NCBI GenBank assembly: GCA_030426355.1
Contig: JAUHYQ010000002.1
Span: 124,001 to 188,000 of the forward strand
Source of the DNA: Gammaproteobacteria bacterium
GTDB lineage: Bacteria > Pseudomonadota > Gammaproteobacteria > Steroidobacterales > GCA-2729495
Length of the DNA: 64,000 nt
Direction: 5' to 3'
Part shown: one piece after another, positions 26,011-33,906 of the stretch
How the letters are laid out: the number at the start of each line of letters is the position of its first letter
Position numbering within the stretch: the first letter of the stretch is position 1
The notes under the pieces: generated by a model
Told to the model about the DNA's origin: nothing
Database searches by the model: none
Seen by the model: only the letters and a program-made list of their open reading frames with translations
Program-made: the position numbers and the translations under genes

Positions 26011-27645
26011 ATGACCGATAAGCTGCGTATTTGCCTGGCCCAGATCAACCTGACGGTTGGCGATGTCGAGGGCAATGCCGAGCGCATTGCCGCGGAGATC
26101 GACCTTGCACGCGCACAGCATTCGGCTGATCTGGTGGTGTTCCCTGAGTTGGCGCTGTGCGGCTATCCTCCCGAAGACCTGTTGTTTCATTCCGGATTGC
26201 AAAAGCGGGTGCTCGATGCCTTAGAGATGTTGCAGTCAAGAGCGACGGGCATTTCGGTTGTAGTGGGTTTCCCGGAGTTTGACGGCGAGCGTATTTACAA
26301 TTCGGCGGCATGGCTGCAAGACGGAGATCTCTGCGGCATATACCGCAAACGATGTCTGCCCAACTACGGTGTGTTCGACGAGGCGCGATATTTCACCGCC
26401 GGGACCGATGCACTGGTGCAGAGCATTGCCGGCGTGCGGGTCGGCGTTACGATTTGCGAGGACAACTGGGAAAGTTCAGTCGCTGCAGCCGATGCGGTCG
26501 AAGCCGGTGCCGACGTTATTGTTTCGATTAACGGTTCCCCGTTTGAAGTCGGCAAACAGCAAATGCGCGAGAGCAGGTTGGCCGAACGGGCCCGGGAGCT
26601 GGCCGTTCCGTTCGTTTACCAGAACATGGTGGGCGGTCAGGACGAACTTGTCTTTGACGGCGGATCCTGCGTGATCGATGGCCAGGGAAACACGGTCATG
26701 CGATGCCCGCCGTTTGCGGAGGGATTGTTCGATGTCCAATTCGAGCGCCGTCGATCTGCCCTGCTACCGCTGGCCAATGTACCGGACGAGTTGCCGGCCA
26801 ACGACGAGCTCGTTTATACCGCGATTGTCACGGGTATACGCGACTACGTAACCAAAAACGGTTTCGGCGGCGTCGTGCTGGGGTTATCCGGTGGTGTCGA
26901 TTCGGCGCTGTGTCTGGCACTCGCGGTTGATGCGTTGGGTGCCGAGGCTGTTCAGGCAGTCATGATGCCCTATCACTACACGTCGCCGATGAGTATAGAA
27001 GACGCGCGGCAGCAGGCCGATGCGTTGGGGGTGGCGTATCAGGTGTTGCCGATCGCGGATATGGTGGAAGTTATCACCGCGACGTTGCACCCCATGTTGG
27101 GCGGCATGCCTGCTGACACGACTGAAGAAAATGTTCAGGCCCGGTGTCGCGGCCTGCTGTTGATGGCGATTTCCAACAAGACGCATCGTATTGTGTTGAC
27201 CACCGGCAACAAGAGTGAAATGGCCGTGGGTTATGCCACGCTGTATGGCGATATGGCGGGCGGGTTTGCGCCCATCAAGGATTGCACCAAAACTCTGGTC
27301 TACCGACTGGCGCGTTACCGCAATGGTTTGTCGCCGGCTATTCCGGAGCGGGTTATTGCGCGTGAGCCGAGTGCCGAGTTGCGCCCTGATCAGAAAGACA
27401 GTGATTCCCTGCCGCCCTATGAAGTGCTGGATCCGATACTCGATGCGTTAATGATCGAGGATTTATCGGTGGACGATATTGCGGCACGCGGTTTTGATCG
27501 CGAACTCGTGGGCCGAATTCTGGATATGGTCCGGCGCAATGAATACAAACGGCGTCAATCACCGCCGGGTGTGCGTATCAGCGGCCGTGCATTTGGTCGC
27601 GATTGGCGATATCCGATTACGTCAGGCTACGGTCGCCGCAGCTAG
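26011..27645 (+). CDS. nadE: Glutamine-dependent NAD+ synthetase
   Basis: This two-domain enzyme converts deamido-NAD to NAD+ using glutamine. Residues 1-250 are a nitrilase-type glutaminase domain with catalytic Glu in VVFPELALCGYPPEDLL, Lys in YRKRCLPNYGVFDE and Cys in VGVTICEDNWES. Residues about 265-540 form the synthetase domain, with the pyrophosphatase loop LGLSGGVDSALCLALAVDA and the downstream TTGNKSEMAVGYATLYGDM. The length of 544 residues fits the family. Its stop faces the bamD stop nine bases away. Confidence 0.96.
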   Translation: MTDKLRICLAQINLTVGDVEGNAERIAAEIDLARAQHSADLVVFPELALCGYPPEDLLFHSGLQKRVLDALEMLQSRATGISVVVGFPEFDGERIYNSAAWLQDGDLCGIYRKRCLPNYGVFDEARYFTAGTDALVQSIAGVRVGVTICEDNWESSVAAADAVEAGADVIVSINGSPFEVGKQQMRESRLAERARELAVPFVYQNMVGGQDELVFDGGSCVIDGQGNTVMRCPPFAEGLFDVQFERRRSALLPLANVPDELPANDELVYTAIVTGIRDYVTKNGFGGVVLGLSGGVDSALCLALAVDALGAEAVQAVMMPYHYTSPMSIEDARQQADALGVAYQVLPIADMVEVITATLHPMLGGMPADTTEENVQARCRGLLLMAISNKTHRIVLTTGNKSEMAVGYATLYGDMAGGFAPIKDCTKTLVYRLARYRNGLSPAIPERVIAREPSAELRPDQKDSDSLPPYEVLDPILDALMIEDLSVDDIAARGFDRELVGRILDMVRRNEYKRRQSPPGVRISGRAFGRDWRYPITSGYGRRS

Positions 27646-27654
27646 ACAGTCTTA

Positions 27655-28479
27655 CTACCAGAATTTATACCAAGGGTCGTCATCTGCGTTGGTGACGGGT
27701 CGCAGCGGCTCTATGTTCGGATAGTTTTGTTTCATTACCCGCTCTGCATCCTGCGCCAGATCGTACATACCCAGCTTGCGGTATGACTCCACCATTATCT
27801 GCATGGTTTGCGGTGTGGTGGGTGCGCCGTCGTATACCTGCAGCGTGTAGTTGGCACGACTTAATGCGGCCGCGTAAGCACCGCGGTCAAGGTAGAATCG
27901 TGCGACATGGTTCTCGTGCTCAGCCACGCGATTGCGCAAAAAGATCATTCGCTGGCGGGCATCGGGGGCGTAGATGCTGTCCGGGAATCGCCGCAGAAGT
28001 TCTGCAAATGCCGAGTAAGCGTCGCGCGCGTCTTTCGGCGGCCTCTTGCTCAGGTCGACCCGGAACAATCGATGGAAGTAGCCTTTTTCTCCCGAGAACA
28101 GGGCCATGCCGCGCATATACAAGGTGTAGTCCACCCGCGGATGTGTCGGGTTCTCGCGCTCGAACTGCTCGGCTGCATCAATGACCGATTCGGGTTCCTG
28201 ATTGCGAAAATGCGCGTAAATAATATCCAGTTGGCCCTGACGCGCCTGATTGCTGAACGGAAAGCGTGCTTCCAGCGTTTCGTAGTAGCGGATTGCGTTA
28301 TTGAAATCGCCGTTATCCAGCGCCTGTCTGGCTTTGTCGTAAAACACTTGCGCACCGGACTCGGTGGTTTCAGTGTCATCCTTTTTAAACAGGCAGCCCG
28401 ACACCAGCAATGCGGCGCATATGCTGATCAGCGCCGCACGGGTCAGGCGCAAACTGGCAAAATGTCGTGATGCGGGCAT
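27655..28479 (-). CDS. bamD: BamD, outer membrane assembly lipoprotein
   Basis: BamD (ComL, YfiO) is the essential lipoprotein of the BAM complex, which inserts beta-barrel proteins into the outer membrane. The precursor of 274 residues has a signal peptide with the lipobox LLVSGC (acylated Cys at about residue 26) and five TPR-like repeats, including ARQALDNGDFNNAIRYYE and ARFPFSNQARQGQLDIIYA. The ATG at 28479 gives a clean signal peptide; longer frames run into the divergent gene. Divergence from rluD-pgeF over a 58-bp promoter region is the usual gammaproteobacterial arrangement. Confidence 0.94.
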   Translation of the reverse strand: MPASRHFASLRLTRAALISICAALLVSGCLFKKDDTETTESGAQVFYDKARQALDNGDFNNAIRYYETLEARFPFSNQARQGQLDIIYAHFRNQEPESVIDAAEQFERENPTHPRVDYTLYMRGMALFSGEKGYFHRLFRVDLSKRPPKDARDAYSAFAELLRRFPDSIYAPDARQRMIFLRNRVAEHENHVARFYLDRGAYAAALSRANYTLQVYDGAPTTPQTMQIMVESYRKLGMYDLAQDAERVMKQNYPNIEPLRPVTNADDDPWYKFW

Positions 28480-28537
28480 ATGATTCGAAGTGCGTCCAGT
28501 CGAGCGGAGCGCAAGTATAGCCCAACCCCGAGATTTC

Positions 28538-29512
28538 ATGGACACCTCTACCTTAAACGCAATCATTCCAGAAACCTGTGACGGCAAACGTTTTGACCAG
28601 GCGCTGGCGGAGATGTTCCCGGATTATTCACGTTCCCGGTTGCAGGGGTGGATTCGCGGCGGGCGCGCATTGCTGGACGGTGCCGAGGCGCAGCCGCGAG
28701 TGCGGGTGGTCACGGGCCAGGCAGTGGAAGTGCGGCCCGAGCTTGAGCAGCTTGTCGACGATGCTTCCGAGGCGATGGCGCTGGATATCGTCTATGCGGA
28801 TGAACACGTTCTGGTGATTAACAAGCCGGCCGGCCTCGTGGTGCACCCGGGTGCGGGAAACCCGGCGGGTACCTTGCTGAATGGCTTGCTGCATCTGGCA
28901 CCGGAGCTCGCCGTGTTGCCGCGCGCCGGGATCTTGCACCGTCTGGACAAAGACACCAGTGGCCTGTTGTTGGTGACTCGCTCGGTCGCTGCTCAGACAC
29001 AGCTGACCCGCGATCTCGAGCAGCGGCTGATTAGGCGCGAATACAGAGCGCTTTGTCAGGATCGCTTAACGGCGGGAGGCACGGTTGACGCACCGGTCGG
29101 ACGGCATCGCGTGCACCGCACCCGGATGGCGGTAACCAATGCCGGGCGCCCTGCCGTCACTCATTATCGAGTGCTGCACCGTTTTGATGCCCACACGTTT
29201 ATTGCGGTGCGACTGGAGACAGGGCGGACCCATCAGATTCGCGTGCATATGGCGCACGTGCATCACCCTTTGATTGGTGATCCGGTTTACGGAGGGCGTC
29301 TGCGCTTGCCGAAAGGTGCTGGCGAAACGGTACACAGCGCATTACAGGCCTTCCGCCGGCAGGCTTTGCATGCCAGTGACCTTGGTTTTGTTCATCCGGT
29401 CAGTGGTGAGCAGATGCAGTTTCATGCGCCGCTGCCGGAAGACATGCTGGTTTTGCTGAATACCCTGGCTGAGAATCAAAGGCTCAACTTCGATGCGATG
29501 CAATGGCCATGA
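28538..29512 (+). CDS. rluD: RluD, 23S rRNA pseudouridine synthase
   Basis: RluD isomerises uridines 1911, 1915 and 1917 of 23S rRNA (E. coli numbering), important for late 50S assembly. The 324-residue protein has an N-terminal S4 RNA-binding domain (RSRLQGWIRGGRALLDG) and the RluA-family catalytic motif HRLDKDTSGLLLV with the nucleophilic Asp. The segments VINKPAGLVVHPG and GRTHQIRVHMAH support the subfamily. I start at ATG 28538; an upstream in-frame start would overlap the bamD promoter region. It overlaps pgeF as ATGA. Confidence 0.95.
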   Translation: MDTSTLNAIIPETCDGKRFDQALAEMFPDYSRSRLQGWIRGGRALLDGAEAQPRVRVVTGQAVEVRPELEQLVDDASEAMALDIVYADEHVLVINKPAGLVVHPGAGNPAGTLLNGLLHLAPELAVLPRAGILHRLDKDTSGLLLVTRSVAAQTQLTRDLEQRLIRREYRALCQDRLTAGGTVDAPVGRHRVHRTRMAVTNAGRPAVTHYRVLHRFDAHTFIAVRLETGRTHQIRVHMAHVHHPLIGDPVYGGRLRLPKGAGETVHSALQAFRRQALHASDLGFVHPVSGEQMQFHAPLPEDMLVLLNTLAENQRLNFDAMQWP

Positions 29513-30255
29513 ATAAAGCAGAGCGAGCGTTTTTGTATCCTGACTGGGCCGCTCATCCCGCCGTGCGCGCCCTGAGTACTGTGCGCGGCGGCGGCACTGG
29601 CTACGGTGATTTTAATCTGGCTGCTCATGTCGGTGATGACGATACCCGCGTCCGCGAAAATCGCGTCATGTTGCGCCAGCAGGCCCGATTGCCGTCATCA
29701 CCACGGTGGTTAACGCAAGTGCACGGGCCGCTGGTGGTTAATGCGGATGATGCCGACGAGTCGGTCGAAGCCGACGGTTCGTGGACCTGCACACGCGGCG
29801 TGGTGTGTGCGGTGCTTACCGCCGACTGCCTGCCCGTGTTGTTCAGTGATCGCAACGGGTTTGCGGTTGCGGTCGCGCATGCCGGCTGGCGGGGTTTGTG
29901 CTCAGGCGTGCTTGAGCTGACCGCGCAGCGCTTTTTCCAGCTGGATGTTCCGCCGGAGGATGTGTTGGTCTGGCTGGGGCCGGCCATCGGCCCGGCGTCC
30001 TATGAAGTGGACGAGAATGTGCGTGATGCATTTTTGCAGCGGGAGCCGAACTGCGCCGGCAGTTTCTTGCAAACCTCAACCGGCCACTGGCAGTTTGACC
30101 TCTACGACGCGGCCACCACGGTACTGGCAGCGCAAGGCGTAACAAATATCAGTGGTGGTGATTTCTGCACGTACAGGGACATACGATTCAATTCTTATAG
30201 GCGCGATCCGCATTGCGGGCGGCAAGCGACGCTGATCTGGCTCGACGAATCTTAG
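29509..30255 (+). CDS. pgeF: PgeF, multicopper-oxidase-like purine nucleosidase / peptidoglycan editing factor
   Basis: This YfiH/DUF152 protein of about 248 residues carries the family's conserved metal-site motifs: TADCLPVLFSD with its Cys, and HAGWRGL with its His. YfiH in E. coli removes wrongly incorporated L-Ser from UDP-MurNAc-peptides, while homologues act as purine nucleosidases. It starts at ATG 29509, overlapping the rluD stop as ATGA, or possibly at the in-frame ATG 29503. The rluD-pgeF pair is conserved across gammaproteobacteria. Confidence 0.93.
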   Translation: MNKAERAFLYPDWAAHPAVRALSTVRGGGTGYGDFNLAAHVGDDDTRVRENRVMLRQQARLPSSPRWLTQVHGPLVVNADDADESVEADGSWTCTRGVVCAVLTADCLPVLFSDRNGFAVAVAHAGWRGLCSGVLELTAQRFFQLDVPPEDVLVWLGPAIGPASYEVDENVRDAFLQREPNCAGSFLQTSTGHWQFDLYDAATTVLAAQGVTNISGGDFCTYRDIRFNSYRRDPHCGRQATLIWLDES

Positions 30256-30265
30256 CGGCATAGGC

Positions 30266-30340
30266 GGTCTCTGTGAGCCGGCTACTCGTCTTGCTCTGCT
30301 GCGCGAAGTCGCTGCGCCGAGCACCTGGCTCACAGAGACC
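30266..30340. repeat. Long hairpin (14-bp perfect inverted repeat) after pgeF
   Basis: GGTCTCTGTGAGCC (30266-30279) is repeated exactly in inverted orientation at 30327-30340, and an inner TGCTC/GAGCA pair (30292-30296 with 30319-30323) extends the fold. The loop carries two near copies of GCTGCGC. There is no T run, so it is not a simple terminator. It could be a REP- or MITE-like element or an mRNA end-stabilising structure. No second copy was seen in the window. Confidence 0.7.
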
Positions 30341-30390
30341 TTAAGTTTTGAGCTAACATTCCGGCAAGCAAGAGTAACGAGGCCTAATGA

Positions 30391-31185
30391 ATGAAACCAA
30401 CACGCGCCTACACCAATGGAAACTTCGGTCAGATTCACTATTGTTCGCTGGGTGAGGGTAAGCCCTTGGTGCTAATGCATCAGTCGCCCACCTGCATGGT
30501 GCAGTTCGACAAAGTCTGGCAGTTGTTGGCGGACCGTGGCTATCGGGTGATCGGCATCGACTTGCCGGGCTTCGGCGGATCGGATGGCCCCGCGGAGCTT
30601 CCGACTATTTCTGATTACGCGCATATTGTGCCGGCCGTGCTCGATGCACTGGGCATCGACCAGGCTGACATACTCGGTCATCACACCGGTGCCATCGTCG
30701 CCACCGAAGCAGTGCTTCAGTACCCGGAGCGGTTTTCACGGTTTGTGCTAAACGGCCCGTTGCCGCTTTCGGATGATGAGCGTGCTTATTTCAAACAAAG
30801 CCTGGCGCAGGAAAAAGAATGGTATCCCAAAGAAGACGGCAGCCATCTTGCCGCACAGTGGCAGTTCCGCATCGCTGCGCAGCCGGGATGGACGGATCTG
30901 GAGGCCATTCACCGGCATGTGGTGGCGGGCGCAGCGGCGTGGCCTGATGCATGGTTCGCACACGATGCGGTGATGTCATACGACCATGGCGAGGCCATGA
31001 AGAAGCTCGCGCTCCCTTGCCTGGTTTTCAGCAACACCGGGGACGCCATTCACGACATCGCAAAACGCACCATGGAGCTAAGGCCCGACTTTGACTACGC
31101 CGAGATCGAAGGGGGCACCTTCGATATCATTGATGAGCAGCCCGAGGCATGGGTGGATGCGGTGGTTGCGTGGCTGGACAATTAG
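30391..31185 (+). CDS. Alpha/beta hydrolase fold protein lacking the canonical Ser and His
   Basis: This 264-residue protein has a clear alpha/beta hydrolase fold: the oxyanion strand PLVLMHQSPTCMVQFDKV, IGIDLPGFGGSDGP, and a nucleophile elbow at residues 96-100. The elbow reads GHHTG, so the usual nucleophilic Ser is His98. At the place of the catalytic histidine the sequence is EIEGGTFDIIDEQPEAW, with Thr243 instead of His. The acid position is kept in NTGDAIHD (Asp218). It is either a non-canonical enzyme or a pseudo-hydrolase. It is the first gene of a small catabolic-looking cluster. The substrate is unknown. Confidence 0.8.
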   Translation: MKPTRAYTNGNFGQIHYCSLGEGKPLVLMHQSPTCMVQFDKVWQLLADRGYRVIGIDLPGFGGSDGPAELPTISDYAHIVPAVLDALGIDQADILGHHTGAIVATEAVLQYPERFSRFVLNGPLPLSDDERAYFKQSLAQEKEWYPKEDGSHLAAQWQFRIAAQPGWTDLEAIHRHVVAGAAAWPDAWFAHDAVMSYDHGEAMKKLALPCLVFSNTGDAIHDIAKRTMELRPDFDYAEIEGGTFDIIDEQPEAWVDAVVAWLDN

Positions 31186-31208
31186 CCCGGCCGGCGACGG
31201 CTCTTGAA

Positions 31209-31245
31209 GTGATGTAAATCAACGTTTTGCATTGACGAGGATCAA
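31209..31245 (+). promoter_or_regulatory. Two tandem FNR/Anr-like boxes
   Basis: GTGAT-GTAA-ATCAA (31209-31222) and TTGAC-GAGG-ATCAA (31232-31245) each match the FNR consensus TTGAT-N4-ATCAA at nine of ten positions. Their centres are 23 bp apart. A TATAGT that could be a -10 element lies at 31279-31284, placing the nearer box at about -52. They precede the 88-residue protein and cupin genes and suggest control by oxygen level. Inference from sequence match only. Confidence 0.5.
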
Positions 31246-31331
31246 TGCCCGGGCGCTAGCGGCGGGGCGGATTTCTGCTATAGTTCTTATCCGAATTTAT
31301 TACTTCGACAACAAGATATTAAGAGGGAAGC

Positions 31332-31598
31332 ATGCCCAACCCGATCCCGCATAAAATCCCGGCCGCTACCAAGGCATGGGTTAAGAAAGAGATCAAGAAC
31401 ATGCGCGAGCTGCATAAGAAGATCGCGAAAGAAATGAATGTTGATCTGGCCCCAAAGCGTGCCAAGTGGTACGACGAGTTTCTGGAACGTATTCAGCGTC
31501 CGGGGCGGGGTTTCAATGTGCACTTTGAAACTCGCCGCGTGATCCCTGATGAGGAGATGCCCAAGAAGCCGCGTCGCAAAGACAGGGTTGTCTGGTAA
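31332..31598 (+). CDS. Small basic protein of unknown function
   Basis: This 88-residue protein is rich in Lys and Arg and has no membrane segment or signal peptide. Its middle part (KEIKNMRELHKKIAKEMN) is predicted to be helical, and the end is basic (PKKPRRKDRVVW). I do not recognise the family. The ATG follows a good AAGAGGGAAG ribosome-binding site, and coding is supported by codon structure. It lies 64 bases upstream of the cupin gene with no terminator between, so the two are probably co-transcribed, and downstream of two FNR-like boxes. It might be a small subunit or partner of the cupin protein. Confidence 0.72.
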   Translation: MPNPIPHKIPAATKAWVKKEIKNMRELHKKIAKEMNVDLAPKRAKWYDEFLERIQRPGRGFNVHFETRRVIPDEEMPKKPRRKDRVVW

Positions 31599-31662
31599 TC
31601 AGCTGCAGGGGCTCTAGGGCCGCTGCAAGCAATAGCAAGAATAAACTTTCTAGGAGTTAATC

Positions 31663-32568
31663 ATGGCGCGCAAGCACATCGAGCCATTTGTTGATACGGA
31701 TGTTCCGTTCAAAAAAATGACGCTGCCCGGCTTTAAAAAGGGTATGCACTACAAGATGCTCAGTATCGACGAAGATACCGGCGCTTGTACGATGACGGTT
31801 AAGTTCGATGCGGGATATCGCATGCCACCGGGTATGAGTTATACCGAATGGGAAATGCAGATACTGTCGGGTTCGATCAAGTATGGCGATGAGGTGCATA
31901 CGGCAGGCTACTATTTTCGTGTGCCTGCAGGCGTTCACCTTCCGGAAATGCATGTGCCACGTGGTGCGACGGCTCTGCTCATGTATAACTTTGCCGAGCC
32001 CAGCTTTGTCGAGTCAGATGAAGATCATCATCTGGCATTCCGCGACCAACTTACCATTGTTGACTCGTATGACGGCATTCAGTGGATGGGCGGCAACGGC
32101 GGCATGATTTATCCGGCTGTTGCCCCGGGCTGTTTGCTGAAAGTGCTGAAGTACGATCCTTTGACTGAAGCGCTGACTTTCCTTTACAGCATGACCGCTC
32201 GTTTCTGGCAGGACAATATTTCTTACCATGATTGCGCGGAAGAGGGTTATCACATCTGGGGTAACTCTCATATGATGCAGTTTGGTGACCTGCCGACCGG
32301 TGGTTATTTCTGGCGTCCACCGTGGATTAACCACGGTGCATTCTCAAGTGAGTTGGGTATTCTTGGCTTCGGTCGGACCGACAGCAAGTTGCACAACTAT
32401 TTCCACTTCAATCCGTGGACAACACCGGAAGAAAACCGTGAGCGTGCTGCTGCGCAGCTGGCGCGCACGAAACCGGATTTGTTTAGATGGGCGGTGTCCA
32501 AAGACGGGCACAATCACCCGCACGACTTCGAGCATCCGGATTGGAAGAAAAATTCGGAGTACATCTAA
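31663..32568 (+). CDS. Two-domain cupin-like protein (DUF4437/ChrR type)
   Basis: This 301-residue protein appears to contain two beta-barrel cupin units. The first, residues about 35-125, has segments such as GYRMPPGMSYTEWEMQILSG and FRVPAGVHLPEMHVP, which carries metal-type His and Glu. The second, about 170-260, includes YHDCAEEGYHIWGNSHMM and GGYFWRPPWINHGAF. The His-rich loops suggest a metal centre, but I cannot tell dioxygenase, isomerase or sensor roles apart. There is no signal peptide. A strong AGGAG lies before ATG 31663, and the gene ends at an intrinsic terminator. Confidence 0.7.
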   Translation: MARKHIEPFVDTDVPFKKMTLPGFKKGMHYKMLSIDEDTGACTMTVKFDAGYRMPPGMSYTEWEMQILSGSIKYGDEVHTAGYYFRVPAGVHLPEMHVPRGATALLMYNFAEPSFVESDEDHHLAFRDQLTIVDSYDGIQWMGGNGGMIYPAVAPGCLLKVLKYDPLTEALTFLYSMTARFWQDNISYHDCAEEGYHIWGNSHMMQFGDLPTGGYFWRPPWINHGAFSSELGILGFGRTDSKLHNYFHFNPWTTPEENRERAAAQLARTKPDLFRWAVSKDGHNHPHDFEHPDWKKNSEYI

Positions 32569-32589
32569 GTACTTCGGGCGATTAGCCAC

Positions 32590-32617
32590 AACCCCGCCCG
32601 GAAGGGCGGGGTTTTTT
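32590..32617 (+). terminator. Intrinsic terminator after the cupin gene
   Basis: A CCCCGCCC / GGGCGGGG stem with a four-base loop is followed by six T residues, 22 bases after the cupin stop. It separates the 88-residue/cupin pair from the CoA-transferase gene. Confidence 0.93.
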
Positions 32618-32709
32618 AGTTTGAAAATGCCGGTTCTGCCGGCGTTGCTGTGTATGCGGGGCGAATAGTCGAGCCGCATAGCCATGTATATCGAGAATAG
32701 GTGAGCCTC

Positions 32710-33903
32710 ATGGCAGGTCCTTTGGCAGGCGTAAAAATACTGGAGTTAACAGCCGTGGTGCTGGGCCCGTGGGCCTGCCAGATCCTTGCGGATATGGGTG
32801 CCGAGGTCATAAAGATCGAGCCGCCTTACGGCGATAGTAACCGCAGTCTGGGTGCTTCGCGTAATCCGGGCATGGCTGCGCTCTATCTGACTTGTAATCG
32901 GAACAAGCGCAGTCTGATGCTCGATTTAAAGAAGCCGGGCGCGCGTGAGGCCGTCATGAAAATCGCCAGGGACGTTGACATTGTAATCCACAACAATCGT
33001 CCGCAGGTGATGACCAAGCTTGGTCTCGAGTACAAAGATTTTAAGGAAGTAAACGACAGGATTATCTATTGCGGCACTTATGGATATGGCAAGGACGGCC
33101 CTTACGGCGAGAAGGGCGCTCTGGACGACTCCATTCAGGCGATCAGCGGAATTGCATGGCTGACCAATATGGTTTTAGGCGAGCCGCGTTATCTGCCCAC
33201 CATAGTTTGCGATAAAACAACCGCACTAAACGTCGTGTATGCGGTTACCGCCGCGTTGTACAGTCGGGAGAAAACGGGTCAGGGGCAGGAGATCGAAGTG
33301 CCCATGTTCGAGAGCATGGTGTACTACAACATGGCCGAGCATTTGTGGGGGCAAACGTTCGACCCGGCTATAGGTACAGCAGGCTACAAGCGCCTGATGA
33401 GCTATCACCGCAAGCCATACAAGACCAAAGACGGTTACATCGCTATTCTCCCGTATCTTGATGCTCACTGGCACAAGTTCTGCACGTTGGCCGGTCGCGA
33501 AGACTTGCTTGACGACGCGCGCTTTGCAACGCTGGCTGACCGGGTCGCAAATATTGACGACACGTATGAGGAGACCGCCAAGACCATGGTTCACCGCACG
33601 ACGCAGGAGTGGCTGGACATGTTCGGTGCAACCAGTGTGCCCACCAATGCGGTAAACACTTTGGACGGCATCATTGATGACCCGCATCTGAAGGAGGTGG
33701 GTTTCTGGCAGGAACTCGATCACCCGACCGAGGGCAAACTGCGTATGACGCGGTTCCCGGTTAATTTTTCGGGCACACCGGCGGAAAACCGCCGGCACCA
33801 GCCGGTCCTTGGCGAGCACAGCACCGAAATCCTTTTGGAAGCCGGGCTATCGCAGCAAGAGATCGACGCAATGGTCGCAGCAGGGGTGACCCGGCAGGTC
33901 TGA
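32710..33903 (+). CDS. Class III (CaiB/BaiF) acyl-CoA transferase
   Basis: This is a family III CoA-transferase of about 397 residues, which would move CoA between carboxylic acids through an aspartyl-CoA anhydride. The N-terminal PLAGVKILELTAVVLGPWA and ADMGAEVIKIEPPYGD are diagnostic. The catalytic Asp is in ALDDSIQAISG near residue 140, and the C-terminal lobe includes TNAVNTLDGIIDDPHLKE. ATG 32710 has an AGGTGAG in front; GTG 32701 is an in-frame alternative. Neighbouring hydrolase, cupin and amidohydrolase genes suggest catabolism of an organic acid, but the substrate cannot be inferred. Its stop is three bases from the convergent amidohydrolase gene. Confidence 0.9.
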   Translation: MAGPLAGVKILELTAVVLGPWACQILADMGAEVIKIEPPYGDSNRSLGASRNPGMAALYLTCNRNKRSLMLDLKKPGAREAVMKIARDVDIVIHNNRPQVMTKLGLEYKDFKEVNDRIIYCGTYGYGKDGPYGEKGALDDSIQAISGIAWLTNMVLGEPRYLPTIVCDKTTALNVVYAVTAALYSREKTGQGQEIEVPMFESMVYYNMAEHLWGQTFDPAIGTAGYKRLMSYHRKPYKTKDGYIAILPYLDAHWHKFCTLAGREDLLDDARFATLADRVANIDDTYEETAKTMVHRTTQEWLDMFGATSVPTNAVNTLDGIIDDPHLKEVGFWQELDHPTEGKLRMTRFPVNFSGTPAENRRHQPVLGEHSTEILLEAGLSQQEIDAMVAAGVTRQV

Positions 33904-33906
33904 GCT

